Shown piece by piece: positions 25,190-37,399 of a stretch of 64,000 nucleotides of DNA (the stretch's first letter is position 1; every line of letters starts with the position of its first letter). Source of the DNA: Mugil cephalus. Taxonomy: Eukaryota; Chordata; Actinopteri; Mugiliformes; Mugilidae. The stretch is from NCBI RefSeq assembly GCF_022458985.1, contig NC_061783.1, positions 17,207,913 to 17,271,912 of the forward strand, in the 5' to 3' direction. The translations under genes were made by a program, and so were the position numbers. The notes below the pieces were generated by a model. It worked only from the letters and a program-made list of their open reading frames with translations, was not told the origin of the DNA and did not search any database.

Positions 25190-25700
25190 TCATAAGACGT
25201 GTCGGGCTAAAAGCACTATTTTAGTCTCATCAGGAAGTGATGCAGGCACAGAAGCGACAGCCTGCAGTGAGCCGTTAGATGTCACTGAAATAGACCGCTT
25301 GTCATCACGTAACCTGCCCGCTTGTTCTAAAAACACCGGCCGCTCATTTATGTGGAGCGAGAGCCAAAAATCCCTTTAATCACACCTGAGGGCGGCTCCT
25401 GCTTCCACCGCATCTGCTGATTAAAGGTCAAAGCAATGTTTTTCCAAGGCGGCACATTCTGCTTTACTTAATGGTCTTAAAGAGCGACTGAACGAACTTG
25501 AAAAGCGAACAGAAGATCGTAAGCAAATTGCAGAACGGTGCACACAAATTACCCACAGAGGCCTTAATGGTGTAAACAAAACACTTTGAGTGAAGTTGAA
25601 CACATTAGAAGAAACTATTACAGGCAATGAGTCACATAAATGCCTGGGATTAAATAAATATTTGAGTGTCCCTGACAGACAAATTGGCATTGGCCGGGAT
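25190..25700. other. Non-coding, possible conserved element
   Basis: Non-repetitive sequence with TTTAATCACACCTGAGG, CTGATTAAAGGTCAAAG and CATTTATG words inside samd12 intron 1. A minus-strand frame across it has no domain signature. I treat it as candidate regulatory DNA by texture only. Confidence 0.25.
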
Positions 25701-26699
25701 TAAAAAGACGACAGGCGCACATATCGGGCCAAACAAATATGTCAGTCTGCATGCTGGCATCGAGAAGCGAGCCCAGGAAAACAGCCAATTAGAAACTTAT
25801 TTCGGAGCGCTGTTTCTGAGCCATTACTACAAGTCTGACACAGTTCAGAGCGGATTCGAAGCAACACAAACAACATCAACGTCTGTGCCGTCATCCCATA
25901 TCACACAAGCGGGAGTGCGAAACCATAGGCGGTCCTCTCGTCCCCCCGGTGTGCTCCGCAGAGAATATGTGGTCTGTTGCTTGAGCAAGCAAATATCTGA
26001 GAGAAACGTCCTCCCACTCTGACCTTGGTGCACACCGTGCTCCAAACACTGCAGAGAAGTTTATAAATCACTTCTTTATACTTTCATTGATCATTGGTGA
26101 CACACACCGTCGCAAAGCGCAGAAACCTGCAAACGTTTCAACTGAATGACTCAGGAATGTACGAAGAAAACTGCTGTAAACATAATGAAGTTAAAGAAAA
26201 TGAATGCGCGATGAACTTTATACCTTAAAGATTTCTCGGTTGTACGAGCTGGCGGAAAAGGTCAAGCGCGTCAGGCTTGAAGCACCGTCCCACTGGCCGC
26301 ATATCAACAGCAGATGACAGAGTGGCTTGTCTGTTTTCAGACTGAGATTACACACCGGATCTCATTTCACTTCAGACACCAATGACTTTGACTCTTTCTG
26401 ACTCTTTTGAAACTTGTGTTTTAATACTCTAAGGCAAAATGAAATCAACAAGATCACTTGGGTATCCATCTTTTCAGGCTTCAAGCTATGCACTGGTCGC
26501 TGAACAAATTAGCCCTACGAGGAATTACTAGCACAGACGGACATGTTTTAGGCATGCGCCTTTTGTGAGCAATGTATCCTTGCAAAGACTGCAAGAAAGT
26601 TCTGTTCACATACATACACTGACTGCTAGCTTTCACAGCTCCTAAGACAGACGACTTTTTGTCTCCTCATCATTCTCCTACTATGTTATGGGAGGATTT

Positions 26700-26842
26700 G
26701 GGTACCAGTGAGTTGAGGGGAGGGGCCTCTGAGGATGAGGCCTGTTCTGGTTCATCCTATATATCTTTGACTTTGTTTGGGATCTAATGAATTTGGAGGC
26801 CAGGTCAACACCTTGTGCTGTTTTTAATTTTTTTTCCTAAAG

Positions 26843-26920
<78 letters not shown>

Positions 26921-27090
26921 AGACTGTATCCTGCTCATCCATTGCTAACAGGTGAAGGGGGCCTGGTCTGGTCTAGGTGTTTGGTGCATGGCCAAGTAAC
27001 ATCCAAAACAGCAGAACACTGAATTGTCACAAGATGGTCAACATGATTAATTTCTCCTGTCAGTGGTTTTAATGTTGTGGCTGATCAATG
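26700..27090 (-). mobile_element. Family A element with expanded GT tract
   Basis: The interior words GAATTTGGAGGCCAGGTCAA, 'CACCTTGTG', 'GTCTAGGTG' and 'AAGTAACATCC' match family A. The copy ends CAGTGGTTTTAATGTTGTGG followed by CTGATCA. A (TG)n run sits in the middle and has expanded after insertion. Confidence 0.7.
26847..26919. repeat. (TG)n microsatellite, about 36 units
   Basis: An uninterrupted 73-base TG tract, the longest dinucleotide repeat in the window. It lies within a family A element. Confidence 0.98.
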
Positions 27091-27210
27091 TATATTCATA
27101 CACTAACTTGCCAGTTTATTAGTTTATTAATCCTTCACTGCATCTTAGTGAATTCAGCAAATAAAAGAGCTGCTGTCTGTGTTTTCCTTTCATGCTCAGT
27201 GTTATTTACT

Positions 27211-27250
27211 TCTCCCATCAGTGGTTTTAATGTTGTGGCTCATCGATGTA
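27211..27250 (-). mobile_element. Family A terminal fragment
   Basis: The stretch reads CATCAGTGGTTTTAATGTTG followed by TGGCTCATCGATGTA. It is a second family A end only about 130 bases beyond the end of the copy at 26700-27090. Confidence 0.55.
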
Positions 27251-27299
27251 CGGTGCAATTTATATAGCAAAAATGATTCAGACACACATTCAAAAAGAA

Positions 27300-30200
27300 T
27301 ATACACCAAAAATGATTATTGATATTATCATATTAACCCAAACGTGACTTCTCTTTATTAATTCCTGATAAGAAAATCAAGGCCTGCGACGCCCCGTTTA
27401 AACTACACAAAGAATAAACATCAGTGGGTCACATTTTAAACAAAGCCAACTTGTGATGCGTGGCACGAAGTGTTGCTCCTTCTCACTGACTCTTTATTCC
27501 CCTCTCCTCCCCTCTCCTCCCGGCTTCCTCCCTCACCCTGACTCAATTTCTGCCCAGCTTGCAACCAGGGATGAATTATACATCCTCCGCTGAGAGCGTG
27601 TGAACAATGGTCAAAGCAACTAAAGGGATAGATGGGTGAGAAGATGACGAGAGGGGTTAGGCAAAGGGAGGAAGGACAGTCGCATCGGTTCATCGTTTCA
27701 AGGGACATAGGGTGGGAGAATATACGGCTAGGAGATAGAGCAACAGTTACTATAAATAGCACCATTACATTCTTCCCTCTCTTCTCCTCCCTGACATGCG
27801 CCGTGAAAGCACCGCTGGTGAAGAGAGATGGATGAGGGAGGATGTCTGCCTCCATTCTCTCACTCCCTTCTTTTTCTATCAATGAGCTCCACTGGAGCAA
27901 GAGGAGATGGGAAGAAAATGAATGGAGCACGCATGGAAAAAGCTGGCATCCCTGCACAGCTGAACACAATTTCTATTATCTGGAGGTGGATTAAGAAAGA
28001 ACAGGATTAGTCTTAACATAACTTTGTCTCTCTTTAAGTGCACAGCTTTCGAAAAAACGAGCCATTACAATCCAATTTGAAAAACACCAGCCAGGAAGAC
28101 TCTGTCAGACGCATCAGCTCATACTCAAAGAATGATCAACAAGGAGTATTTTTTTTAAACCTTTATTTACACTGCAAGTCTTGGTGGAGATGTTCAAGGC
28201 TCGCCGATAAATAAAAGTCTAGTGTGCACGCTCACTCAAACCTGGAAGCTTCCCAGTAAAACCACTGAACTGTTACCCCACTAAGTGCACTTAGTGGAGC
28301 ACTAGAAAGTTAAAGGCCTTGCTCGAGGATGTATCGTTGAGGTATCAATGTTAGCAATGCGGGAGGGTAAAGCGCCGCAACTTTCTCCATTCTGATTTAT
28401 TTCGCTGGTACAGTTTGTATCGCTCGGTCATTAGTCTCTAGAAACACATATCTGCTTACAAATAAATATGTAGAAGTTGTAGGAAAAGGACAAGATTTTG
28501 GTATCAGAAACTTTAAGTTCGTGGTCCAAGCAGCTAGGAGATGACAACTTCCGATTTTGTAAAGGGAACTAATATGTGGTAAAAGTCATGCGATGTCAAC
28601 TAGTTGCCAATGACGTCACTAATAAAACAATAATAGAAAGTAATGATTTGCAAGTAATGATTATTATTCTGACCTAACATCTCAAACAAAGGAAGCTACG
28701 GAGGCTTTTCTGCAAGGTAACTGAAGCTTTAACACGATCTACTATAACTTCTATCACGGTGCATTCACTGACATCAAGGACAAAAAACACATTCACAGCA
28801 ACAATCACCTAACAGAACACAAAAGAACTGGACATAAACACATGAGCTTATCAATACTGTGCACAGCAGATGTATTGTTTATGTAAATCTGCTCTGTCTG
28901 ACTAGTGTTTATTAGTGCTTCACTGCGTATTGTGAGATAGGACAGTGTAGCCAGGATGAAAAAATAAATAAAAAAGCATATAGCAGCTAAAGGGTCTAAT
29001 AAATTTAACAATGAAATTCACCCGTACATTGTTGATGTGCAGCCTCCTTCTCTCTGTTACCGCAGGGCATTTGGTGAAGTTGTTAACTGACTGCTGTCAA
29101 GAGGATTTGGACCATTGCTCTGCTAGTGTCAGAGGATGCCTTTTCAAATGAGTGTGCATATCAGTAGTACTTTTGTACTTTTGTATTTCAGGGCCGACTT
29201 ACATATTTTCATGTCATGTGGTATGGACTTCATCTTTAGTGAAGTATTTCTGCGCACTTGATAATTAGCTGCTATGGCCGACTGGGCTCCTCACTTGTCT
29301 TGAAGGCGTTCATGTTGTTACTGACACGTGATCAGTGACTAGTTGATGCTTAAAGCACTGAAATCAGGCAGGCTTTGGTTTACTGCATTTAATCAGTTCA
29401 TGTGGACAGCACAGCCACTTCCATGCCTTAAACACAGCTGTTGCAGTTGTTTAAACTGTCTTAAGTTGCACATCAGACTGTAAGCAATGACTGGCGCACA
29501 GAACATTATCTGTTATTCAGATATCCATTTGCTAAACTGAAACCTGCTGTGTGAGTTTACATAGGCAGTCATTAAAGGCCAAAACAAAAACAAAATAAAT
29601 AAAAATGCAGTCTTCCTGCTCATGGCATCAGTCGTGTCAGACTGATATTTACTTTTGCTCTGGTTAGCAATAAAATGTTACAGTTTGTTATTCAGTTGAC
29701 TGAAAGCCCAAGTGACTTCCTGTAACAGAACAGCTTAATAGAGTTAATGGAAGAGAGAGAAGTAAATATGCAATAAAATATGCTGACATGTCTTACTACA
29801 TCTCCATAAACCTGCACCCATGGAAGAAACCCAACTAAAAGATAGATCATCTTTCCAACTGGGGCAGTGGAAGAAGCCAAACACTGTCTCTGGGCTACAG
29901 CCTGAGCCAGCTCAGCACGCGCTGGTTCAAAGTAAAGCCAGTAGTGGGTCCATAATCAAAAGTGAAGTTTGCTCTGTGTGGGCGCTCAGGCTCGCAGTGA
30001 TCTCTTCCTCTTTGGCCTACTCCCAGAGTGGAACAGAATGAATTGTTTGTGAACAGAATCAACTGTTTTGACCCAGAAACAAAGCTGAGCGAAACTGGCC
30101 AAATGACTAGAGACCGCACTCTGCTTGAGACCTTCGTTTTTCTGCCGTTTCGCAAAAAAGGGTGAAGCCAATCACAAGCGGCTAATAGCCATGTACACAG

Positions 30201-31600
30201 GACAGGAAGGATGTGGGTGCATTCACTCCAAACTATCTGTGCCAACAGATGCTCTTGGGAATTTGAAGAGGTGGTCTGGCACCAAAACTGACGGATCTTA
30301 GCAAAATGGTATTTCTGCACAGCTGCTACTCTTTTTTTATGTTAACAGAGGCTTGGAGTTGAATCAGAAATCAGTCCGTGTCAAACGGTCGAAAAAAAAA
30401 AAAAAACAAACAACTAAAAATAACTGAGTGTTCGGGAATGAATGTGTGGAATAGCACATATTTTTCACAGAGCTGATCAGCGTCCCCCATCTGTTATCTC
30501 ACTCTGGTTTGCTCCCACACGCTTATGCCTGCATAGACACACTTCTGTACGCGTTCACGCAGATTTACACACAGCCGCATATACATCTACACATACCGAC
30601 AAAGATGCGCACACAAACTTGCTAAAAAGCCCCCCCATCACTGCATGCCATGCAGATGGCTCTGTGAAAGTGAGCAAAGCTTCACAAATCTACAACTGAG
30701 TCCATCCTCAGCAAATGAGAAAAAATGTGAGAAGAGTGTGTGAATGTGCGAGCAGAGTGCGTCTGCTCAGCTGTCTACCCTGAGGACCTTGTAAAGAGCA
30801 TCTCCATCAGTGGGAGACAGGAGACATGGTTAGATCCTTGTTGCATGCATACTAAAGTCCTAATTAGAATATATTTGAAGAGCAGAACGAGACAGGGATA
30901 GGAGCACATGGCCTGCAGTATAGGATGTTTTGGACAGGTACCTGCAGGAAGAGCTTGCTCAGTGAGATTAAATGCATGAAACAGAACAGATGTGCATGGA
31001 TAAATGACCCATTCTTTCTTATTTTTTATACTTGTTCAGATCTCTTACATAACAGTGTCTTTCATGGGACAGAATTACACTAACGTTGTTATGTTAAGAG
31101 AGCATGGCCACGTAAAATGTCTTCTTTCCTGCCCTGTACCAAAGCTGAATTGTAACAGTTCTTTATTTAGAGAATTTCAACGGGTGGTGCTTTCAGTGGA
31201 ATAAGAGCACATGGTTATGTAAGCTGACTAGGTATTCCACTTTATGCTGTGCATGTTTTTGGTGCTTCTGTTTCAAAGACTGAGAAAAGTAGGCCATCAG
31301 TGTTTTACCCCAACCGATCCTTAAGTCATTATTAAACCTGTCGTGCAGCATTCAAATCCACAAAAAGCTCTAAGATTTGAGGCATGGGCAATCTCAGGTA
31401 GCAGGACGGTTAGCAGGTCAACTGTGTCGGTGGTTGTTGTCGTCACAGGACACTACTTGATGTTTCATTAGCCAGCTAAGAGGTTCAAATGGCCGTAATT
31501 AAAAGCGACAGGAATTAAACTAATTTCTGTGTTTTTATTTAGCTTCAATATGACTGCAGCTGGTTGGTGTGACAAGGTTCTACAGTAACAGTAATTTTTT
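27300..31600. other. Non-coding intronic DNA, nothing recognised
   Basis: Part of samd12 intron 1. The minus-strand 177-codon frame at 27436-27969 has no recognisable domain and sits in pyrimidine-rich DNA. A 'TTAAAGGCCTTGCTCGAGG' phrase near 28313 may be a scrap of the repeat also seen at 7541. I see no gene. Confidence 0.4.
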
Positions 31601-31620
31601 TACAAGCCACATGCACCATA

Positions 31621-31657
31621 CTATCAGGGATATTATCAGGGATAATATCCCTGATAG
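31621..31657. repeat. Perfect 17-bp inverted repeat (hairpin)
   Basis: The left arm CTATCAGGGATATTATC (31621-31637) and right arm GATAATATCCCTGATAG (31641-31657) are perfect reverse complements around the loop AGG. It lies just beside a family A fragment. Confidence 0.95.
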
Positions 31658-31674
31658 TTCTAATATTGTATAGG

Positions 31675-31742
31675 TCTCCCCTGTGTCTCCAAAACTGTTG
31701 TGAAGCATCAGAGAATGGACATAAATCTCATTCAAAACCAGA
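31675..31742 (-). mobile_element. Family A internal fragment
   Basis: The words 'TGTGTCTCCAAAACTG' and 'CATCAGAGAATGGACATAA' match the start of the 19645 copy body. The ends are lost. Confidence 0.5.
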
Positions 31743-31789
31743 CTTAACTAGTTTATCTAATGTTTGTAAAACTATGATAAATATTAACG

Positions 31790-32170
31790 TCCAGTAACAA
31801 TAGTGAACGGCCTAGCTAAGTAGCCAGCTAGCAAGCCAACCTAGTAATGCTAACTATGGCTGGTAGCTGTGTAAATCCTGTATATATTGTTAGCAAAAGA
31901 AAATGTAGCCCTATATACAAAAACAATAGCTATATACAGACATTACAAGCCTAGCTATGTGAAAATTAAGCTCAAATAACATTAACGAACACCCTAGCTA
32001 ACAAACAAATCTTTGTTATGTAAATAGGTTAAATAGGCTGTTAGCTGTGCATCTAATCTAGCAAAATAAAATACATGCACATGTCCAGGATTAGCCCATG
32101 TCAAAAATTCAAGCTAGTGCCGACTAACATTCACAAACGCCCAAGCTAGCTTTGTAACGGTAATTGTAAT
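31790..32170. repeat. Degenerate tandem repeat rich in GCTA
   Basis: Three related units start near 31790 (AACAATAGTGAACGGCCTAG), 31979 (AACATTAACGAACACCCTAG) and 32126 (AACATTCACAAACGCCCAAG). Each is followed by CTA(A/G)C words and by (A)TGGCTG or TAGCTGTG further on. The spacing is about 150-190 bases. Confidence 0.6.
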
Positions 32171-32199
32171 GATAAATATGGCTGCTGTTCACATACATT

Positions 32200-35100
32200 C
32201 TTGTTTTCTAAAAGAAAACTACAATAATTTCGGCATCACTTGCCTTTCTTTTTCTTCATCAACACTTCCTGAGATAGTATTTAAGCCAGTGTTTCTGTTT
32301 ATATGTCTGCTGTTGATTCAATGAGGACTGACTGCATGACTAACTGTCCAAGCGGAGCTACACTCTCTGTGGGGCTTTTAATTCACCCTGACATCCTATC
32401 AGAAGTTAACTGTACTCAAACTTCACAGACTGCCCTCCGCAACCCCGGGGCTCGATCAGGCCCGTGTCAAGCAGGCGCAGATGTGCTCGGCTTTGAACAC
32501 TTCTCAGGTGCGAGAGAACTAGCGAGGATGAGCAGAGAGAGACGAGGTGAGAGACGATGAAAAGAAAAAAGTTGGATGGAGACTAAGTAAGACAGACAAA
32601 ATGAGTCAGCGCGATAGAGCTGTGAAGAAGAAGACAGAGCGAAATGACCCACTTTAGAGCACAAACATATGAGCTAAATATAACTGCTGTTCACTTTGGC
32701 TCGCCGTGAAAAATGTATCTCAGGCATAAAGCCGGTAACGTGCTCTGCTTCAAAGGCAGACAGTGGAAGGCCGGCAAAAATAGACAGCCTTAATTTAGAG
32801 CTGAGAGATGTCTCTTATTAATATTTGATAGGAAACAAAAATACTTCTTTTGTTCGGCCACCACAAATGGACTCATCAGTAAGGCTGTACACCAAGTTTG
32901 CAGCCAAACTGCAGTGACAGCAACTATGCACCAAACGCAGTTTCATACCAGGATCTGGGATACACAAATACTTTTTAACCGTCTATTTATAGTTTGCTTA
33001 GGCACCGCATTTATGGTGCTTACACTGCAGGGTCATGATCAGACCAGAATATCTCAGAGTCACCCCCTGATGATAAAAAACAACATCATCAGCATAAAGG
33101 CACGGGGCAAATATCACTGCACAAACATTTGTCAGTGTTATCGTGGAGTGAGGCTGATCTGTCTTGTTAAGGAGACTGTGTTAAAGTCAATGTTAAGATT
33201 CAGTAATTATTCGTTGATTCAAGCTGTGGTTGGTTTGACAAACAGTAAAGAGTAATGCATGTATTGAAATACCAAAGCACTGTGGGAGAACTTTAACTTG
33301 GGAAGGGAGGGGGGTCCTAAATAAGTCTGGGAGAGAGACACCCAGAAGCAAAACTACAAAAGCAGGTAAACATCACCTCCTTCTGTCCCTACAGTATAAG
33401 CAACAGGTACATTTTTTTTTTTACAGGTTTTCTGCAACTCTAAGCTACAGTATTTGTCATGTGTCACACACCTGCATTCTATGAACCCCAAATGCAACTG
33501 CATACCTGCTCCAAATCCTGTCACTATAATATCATCATATATCATATCTGTGCCTTTTTTGCACACGTCTTCTTCCTCCTGCACATCTGTCTTTACGGAA
33601 TTTCTGTTGCCTTGCTTTTTGATCTGTCTTTTATTGCAGAAGGGTAAATTTGGGTTTAACCTTACCAAGTATTGACAGTATTGGACCTTCTACAAGTTTT
33701 ACAGATCCATTACAAACTCTTCAATATATACAGCCAGCACGACAAAATGAATTTCCCACTGTTAGGACAATTTTGTTTTGTTTTGACTTTGCACCAATGT
33801 GATTGTGTACTGTGTTTGTTGCACTGCTGCTCTAAGCTCATTGTATCTCAGCACGCTCCTGTTCCTCAACATCCTAATTAAATTAGAAGTGTCGGAATTA
33901 GCTCTGTTTCTGCTTCCTTTCAAAACACCTCTATTGTTAGAATTACAAAGATGATTTCAACAGTTTTTGATCTTCACACTAAATTAATTCCAGACTGAAC
34001 ATCCAGCCGCCTCCAGACCAGTAAGTTGAGTTTTGGTGCTTTATGGCGGATTGTTCATATCCTGACGGGACTTCAAAACAAGAATGTCGTTTCCCCCTCT
34101 AGTACAGCATACGTGCACATTTCCTAGTCATGTCAAAAGAATCTGCTTTGCAGCACTGCTAAAAGCGTCAAATAGTGATAGTCGTCACCTGACACTGACT
34201 CCATCCATCTGCTCCCATTATATCATTGGTGACACACGAACAGCCCCGGATCTGCAGCTTCAATCAGTCAGCACAATGGAGCGCAGAGGGCTTCATGGTC
34301 ATCAGGGAATGGAGCTGACACACCGCCAAGTTTCTGCACTTGACACAACGGGGTGCCAAATATTCACAGAAAGCACAAAGGTCGTCATTTTGGAGAGGGA
34401 ATAGAGGCGCACAAAAAGCAGGGTGTGCCTTACAAGGGTGAAATGAGCGCCGAACGACTGGAACATTCAGCAAAAACGACCTTCCCCTGGGTTTAATTTC
34501 CCCGATGCTCATACTTTAATAAGGTCGATAACGCTACTGTATACAGGAGATTTTGTTCTGCCCTTTTTGGTGGCACAAACAAGGACCAGCGCTGTCAGCC
34601 AGGTTAATGTTGCAGTGTATTAAAAAAAGACCCAAGCAGAGGTCAGCTGCTGCGGCGAAATTGCTCCAAACAAAAACCCTTTCCACCATTTTGCCTTCCC
34701 CCGTCTGCTTATTCACCAGATCTGAATGTGGAAAATCTGCAGCTTCACCCGCTGTCTTGAATGCCATTCTTCCTCATGTGGAAATGCCGAGTGTGTCAAG
34801 AAGGAAAAATGGCACATGGCTCACATTTCAAGGTGATTGAGCCATAGCCCAAAGCCTCCTGAGGCTACAGGTGACACCAGTGAGATGATTTAGTGCAGGT
34901 GAGTAAGGGACAGAGTGACAATTTGTCACTCTTTCTTGGTGCTTTTAAATTGAGTCCATCATTTCCACTGGGCTGCAATTACGCAAGCAGATAAATACAT
35001 ATTTTTAAAGGATGTAGTTTTGCTCGAACTTGCAAGAAATTGCAGAGCCAGATGTGGTATTAATCCGCACAACAGTCAAAGTGTAGAAGAAACACTGCAG

Positions 35101-37130
35101 TTTCCACAGAGATGTTAGTTGTTTCCTCTGTACTATATCTTAACAGAAAGACACGTGGGCAGAAACTTATCATATAAATCAGAGAGAAAGAAAATAGGTT
35201 CTCAGAATGTCAGCTAGCCAGTGTAATGAAATTGTTGCCAAGATTTTGGAAGATTTTTGCCTAAAAGAAATTTGTTGTACCATCTTAATTTTCATGACCC
35301 TTTCACATATCTCCTGGCTTATATATCTCACGAAATGGTGAAAATGCCCACGAGACAATGAATGTCAGTATCCAAAGCATGTGAGAAGCCCAAAACGCTC
35401 AAAAAAAGTGATTGGAAAACCGGTCTCTACACCAGGTCTGATACATCAATCATCAGCCACTTAGAACAAAGATAATGAGTCTGACCAGAATACTCACTGA
35501 CTTACTGACATCCTCTAATTGCACGGAAGTACGGCAGGTACAAAAAGGCCCTAGTCGGGAGAGTTTTGGGTGGGCACAATCCACAGATGTGTCATTTACA
35601 ACTGAGGAAGCCAGGTGAGGAAACAAGTCAAACGGGTCCAGTTCAGCTACTTTGACACAGAAGCATAAACCACGTGTTAGCTGTAGCTTTGTTTCAGACC
35701 TTGACCTTGATGACTGAGAGATGGAGAATAAGCATTTTTTACACCAAATACTTTCCCCCAAGGCATCATGTCAAAATGCCTGTCGTGGAAAAGGCTTACT
35801 TCTTTGATAAAGCACTAAGCGATATTGAAAAAAGAAATGCTGAAGATTTAAGACACAGCAGAAAAATGTTTATATGTATTATTTATACTTGGCTTTAGAG
35901 CTTTTGTGCCATTTGTTGTGTGGTTCTCATTGATTCCCTGATGAAAATGAACTAGTAAACAAAGTATTCCGAACAGATCCGACCGGCTTTTCCCCTCCTT
36001 CCTTTCCTTCAAGCTGACAGTCAGACAGGGTGATGCAAGCTGAGCCAGCTTAAGCACCTCCAGGCAGAGACAGATCCGATTGAAATGCAACGAGTAAAAC
36101 CCTGACACCATTAGGCGGAGTCGTCCAGGTGCTTGCAGGACGGGTGCAAACTGCAAGCAACTGTAATCACTGCAAGTCCGTTAATTAGAAAAAAAAAAAA
36201 AAGAGTCTTGCTTGGGAATGTTAACACGGCTAGAGGACAACTTTGTGCCCAGCACTGCTTTTAATTTTGCTTATCTCTCATTCGTACTCCCTGGGAGCAG
36301 CACTTAAGCATGTCACATCAAAGATGGCTGTCGGTCCACCCTAAGGAGGATGATTACACAACACCGCTCTCCTTTGACATTTTCTGCTACATCTTCTGTC
36401 ATCTTAATCCCGCTCCTGCTGCGTAAGGTTTCAAAGACGCTCTTCCACCGCGACGGCTCCTTCTTAACCCGACTAAGATGTAATCCCATTCCACTGACTC
36501 AAATAAACATGTTTATTCTCCTAATTCTATTCCTGGGCGAGATCCCGGGGGTGGATTTGAAATGAGTTTTCTGAATGGGTGCACAGGCAGGCAGAGCTGG
36601 GCAGGACGTATCAAGGGGGCCGTCTGATGCACAGAGGCAAGGATGAAGAAGTGAAGTGAACAGCCTCAGCCATAGGGGTAAACACGGCTGCGACTGGACG
36701 TGGGGTCCAGTTTTATATATGTATGTGTGGGTCGGTGGGTGGGTGCGTGGATGTATCTCCACAAAATAATGCTCCTGTCACATGTTAGACTCTGACTAGT
36801 GATATAAAAGGACGTATTTATGAAGTGAACTGAAAACTAATCTTAAACAGAAATGCAAAATAAAACCTGCTGCAGCATGCCCTACATACATTAAGACAGA
36901 ATAGGTCGACAAAGGCCAATGACTCAGAGAATATCACACATAATGATTTGTTCAAACAAAATTAATGACAGCTTATAAATCTGCAGGCAGAAGAGTTAGC
37001 ATGGGGAGTAACAAAGAGTGTATTTCTGATTAAGGCAAAAGGATGGTGGTGCAAGTTAAATGCAGGGTTGGATTTGGGTTCGGTGTGGGAACATTAGATT
37101 TTCACATATTTGACAAGGTTTAGCCAACTT
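32200..37130. other. Non-coding intronic DNA, nothing recognised
   Basis: Part of samd12 intron 1. There are short poly-T/A tracts (33411-33422, 36189-36201) but no exon, RNA gene or clear repeat that I can support. Confidence 0.4.
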
Positions 37131-37140
37131 AAGTTCTTGG

Positions 37141-37386
37141 TGGACAATACAATGTTCTGGTGGGAACTTTTTGTCATGTAAATGTGAAGTGAATGTGAAT
37201 ATTACTTAGATATGGACCACCCACCTAGACCAGACCAGGCACCCTCATCCCATGGCAATGATACCCTTTAATGTCGGCAGCCACCCCCAGCAGGATGCAG
37301 CCTGACACAGAACAACTAAAAAAGAAAAAATGCACAACATCCTATATAACATCAGGGAAGTCGTCATGTTATGCCTGATCGATGTA
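37141..37386 (+). mobile_element. Family A element, truncated
   Basis: The copy contains GACAATACAATGTTCTGGTG, 'GAATATTACTTAGATATGGACCA', 'CACCTAGACCAGACCAGG' and the terminal GTCATGTTATGCCTGATC. The left inverted repeat and part of the body are missing. Confidence 0.65.
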
Positions 37387-37399
37387 GACGTAGGGTTGG

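Noticed and set aside
27436..27969. 177-codon minus-strand open frame
   Set aside because: No domain, no start context and pyrimidine-rich composition. It lies within samd12 intron 1 and looks like chance.
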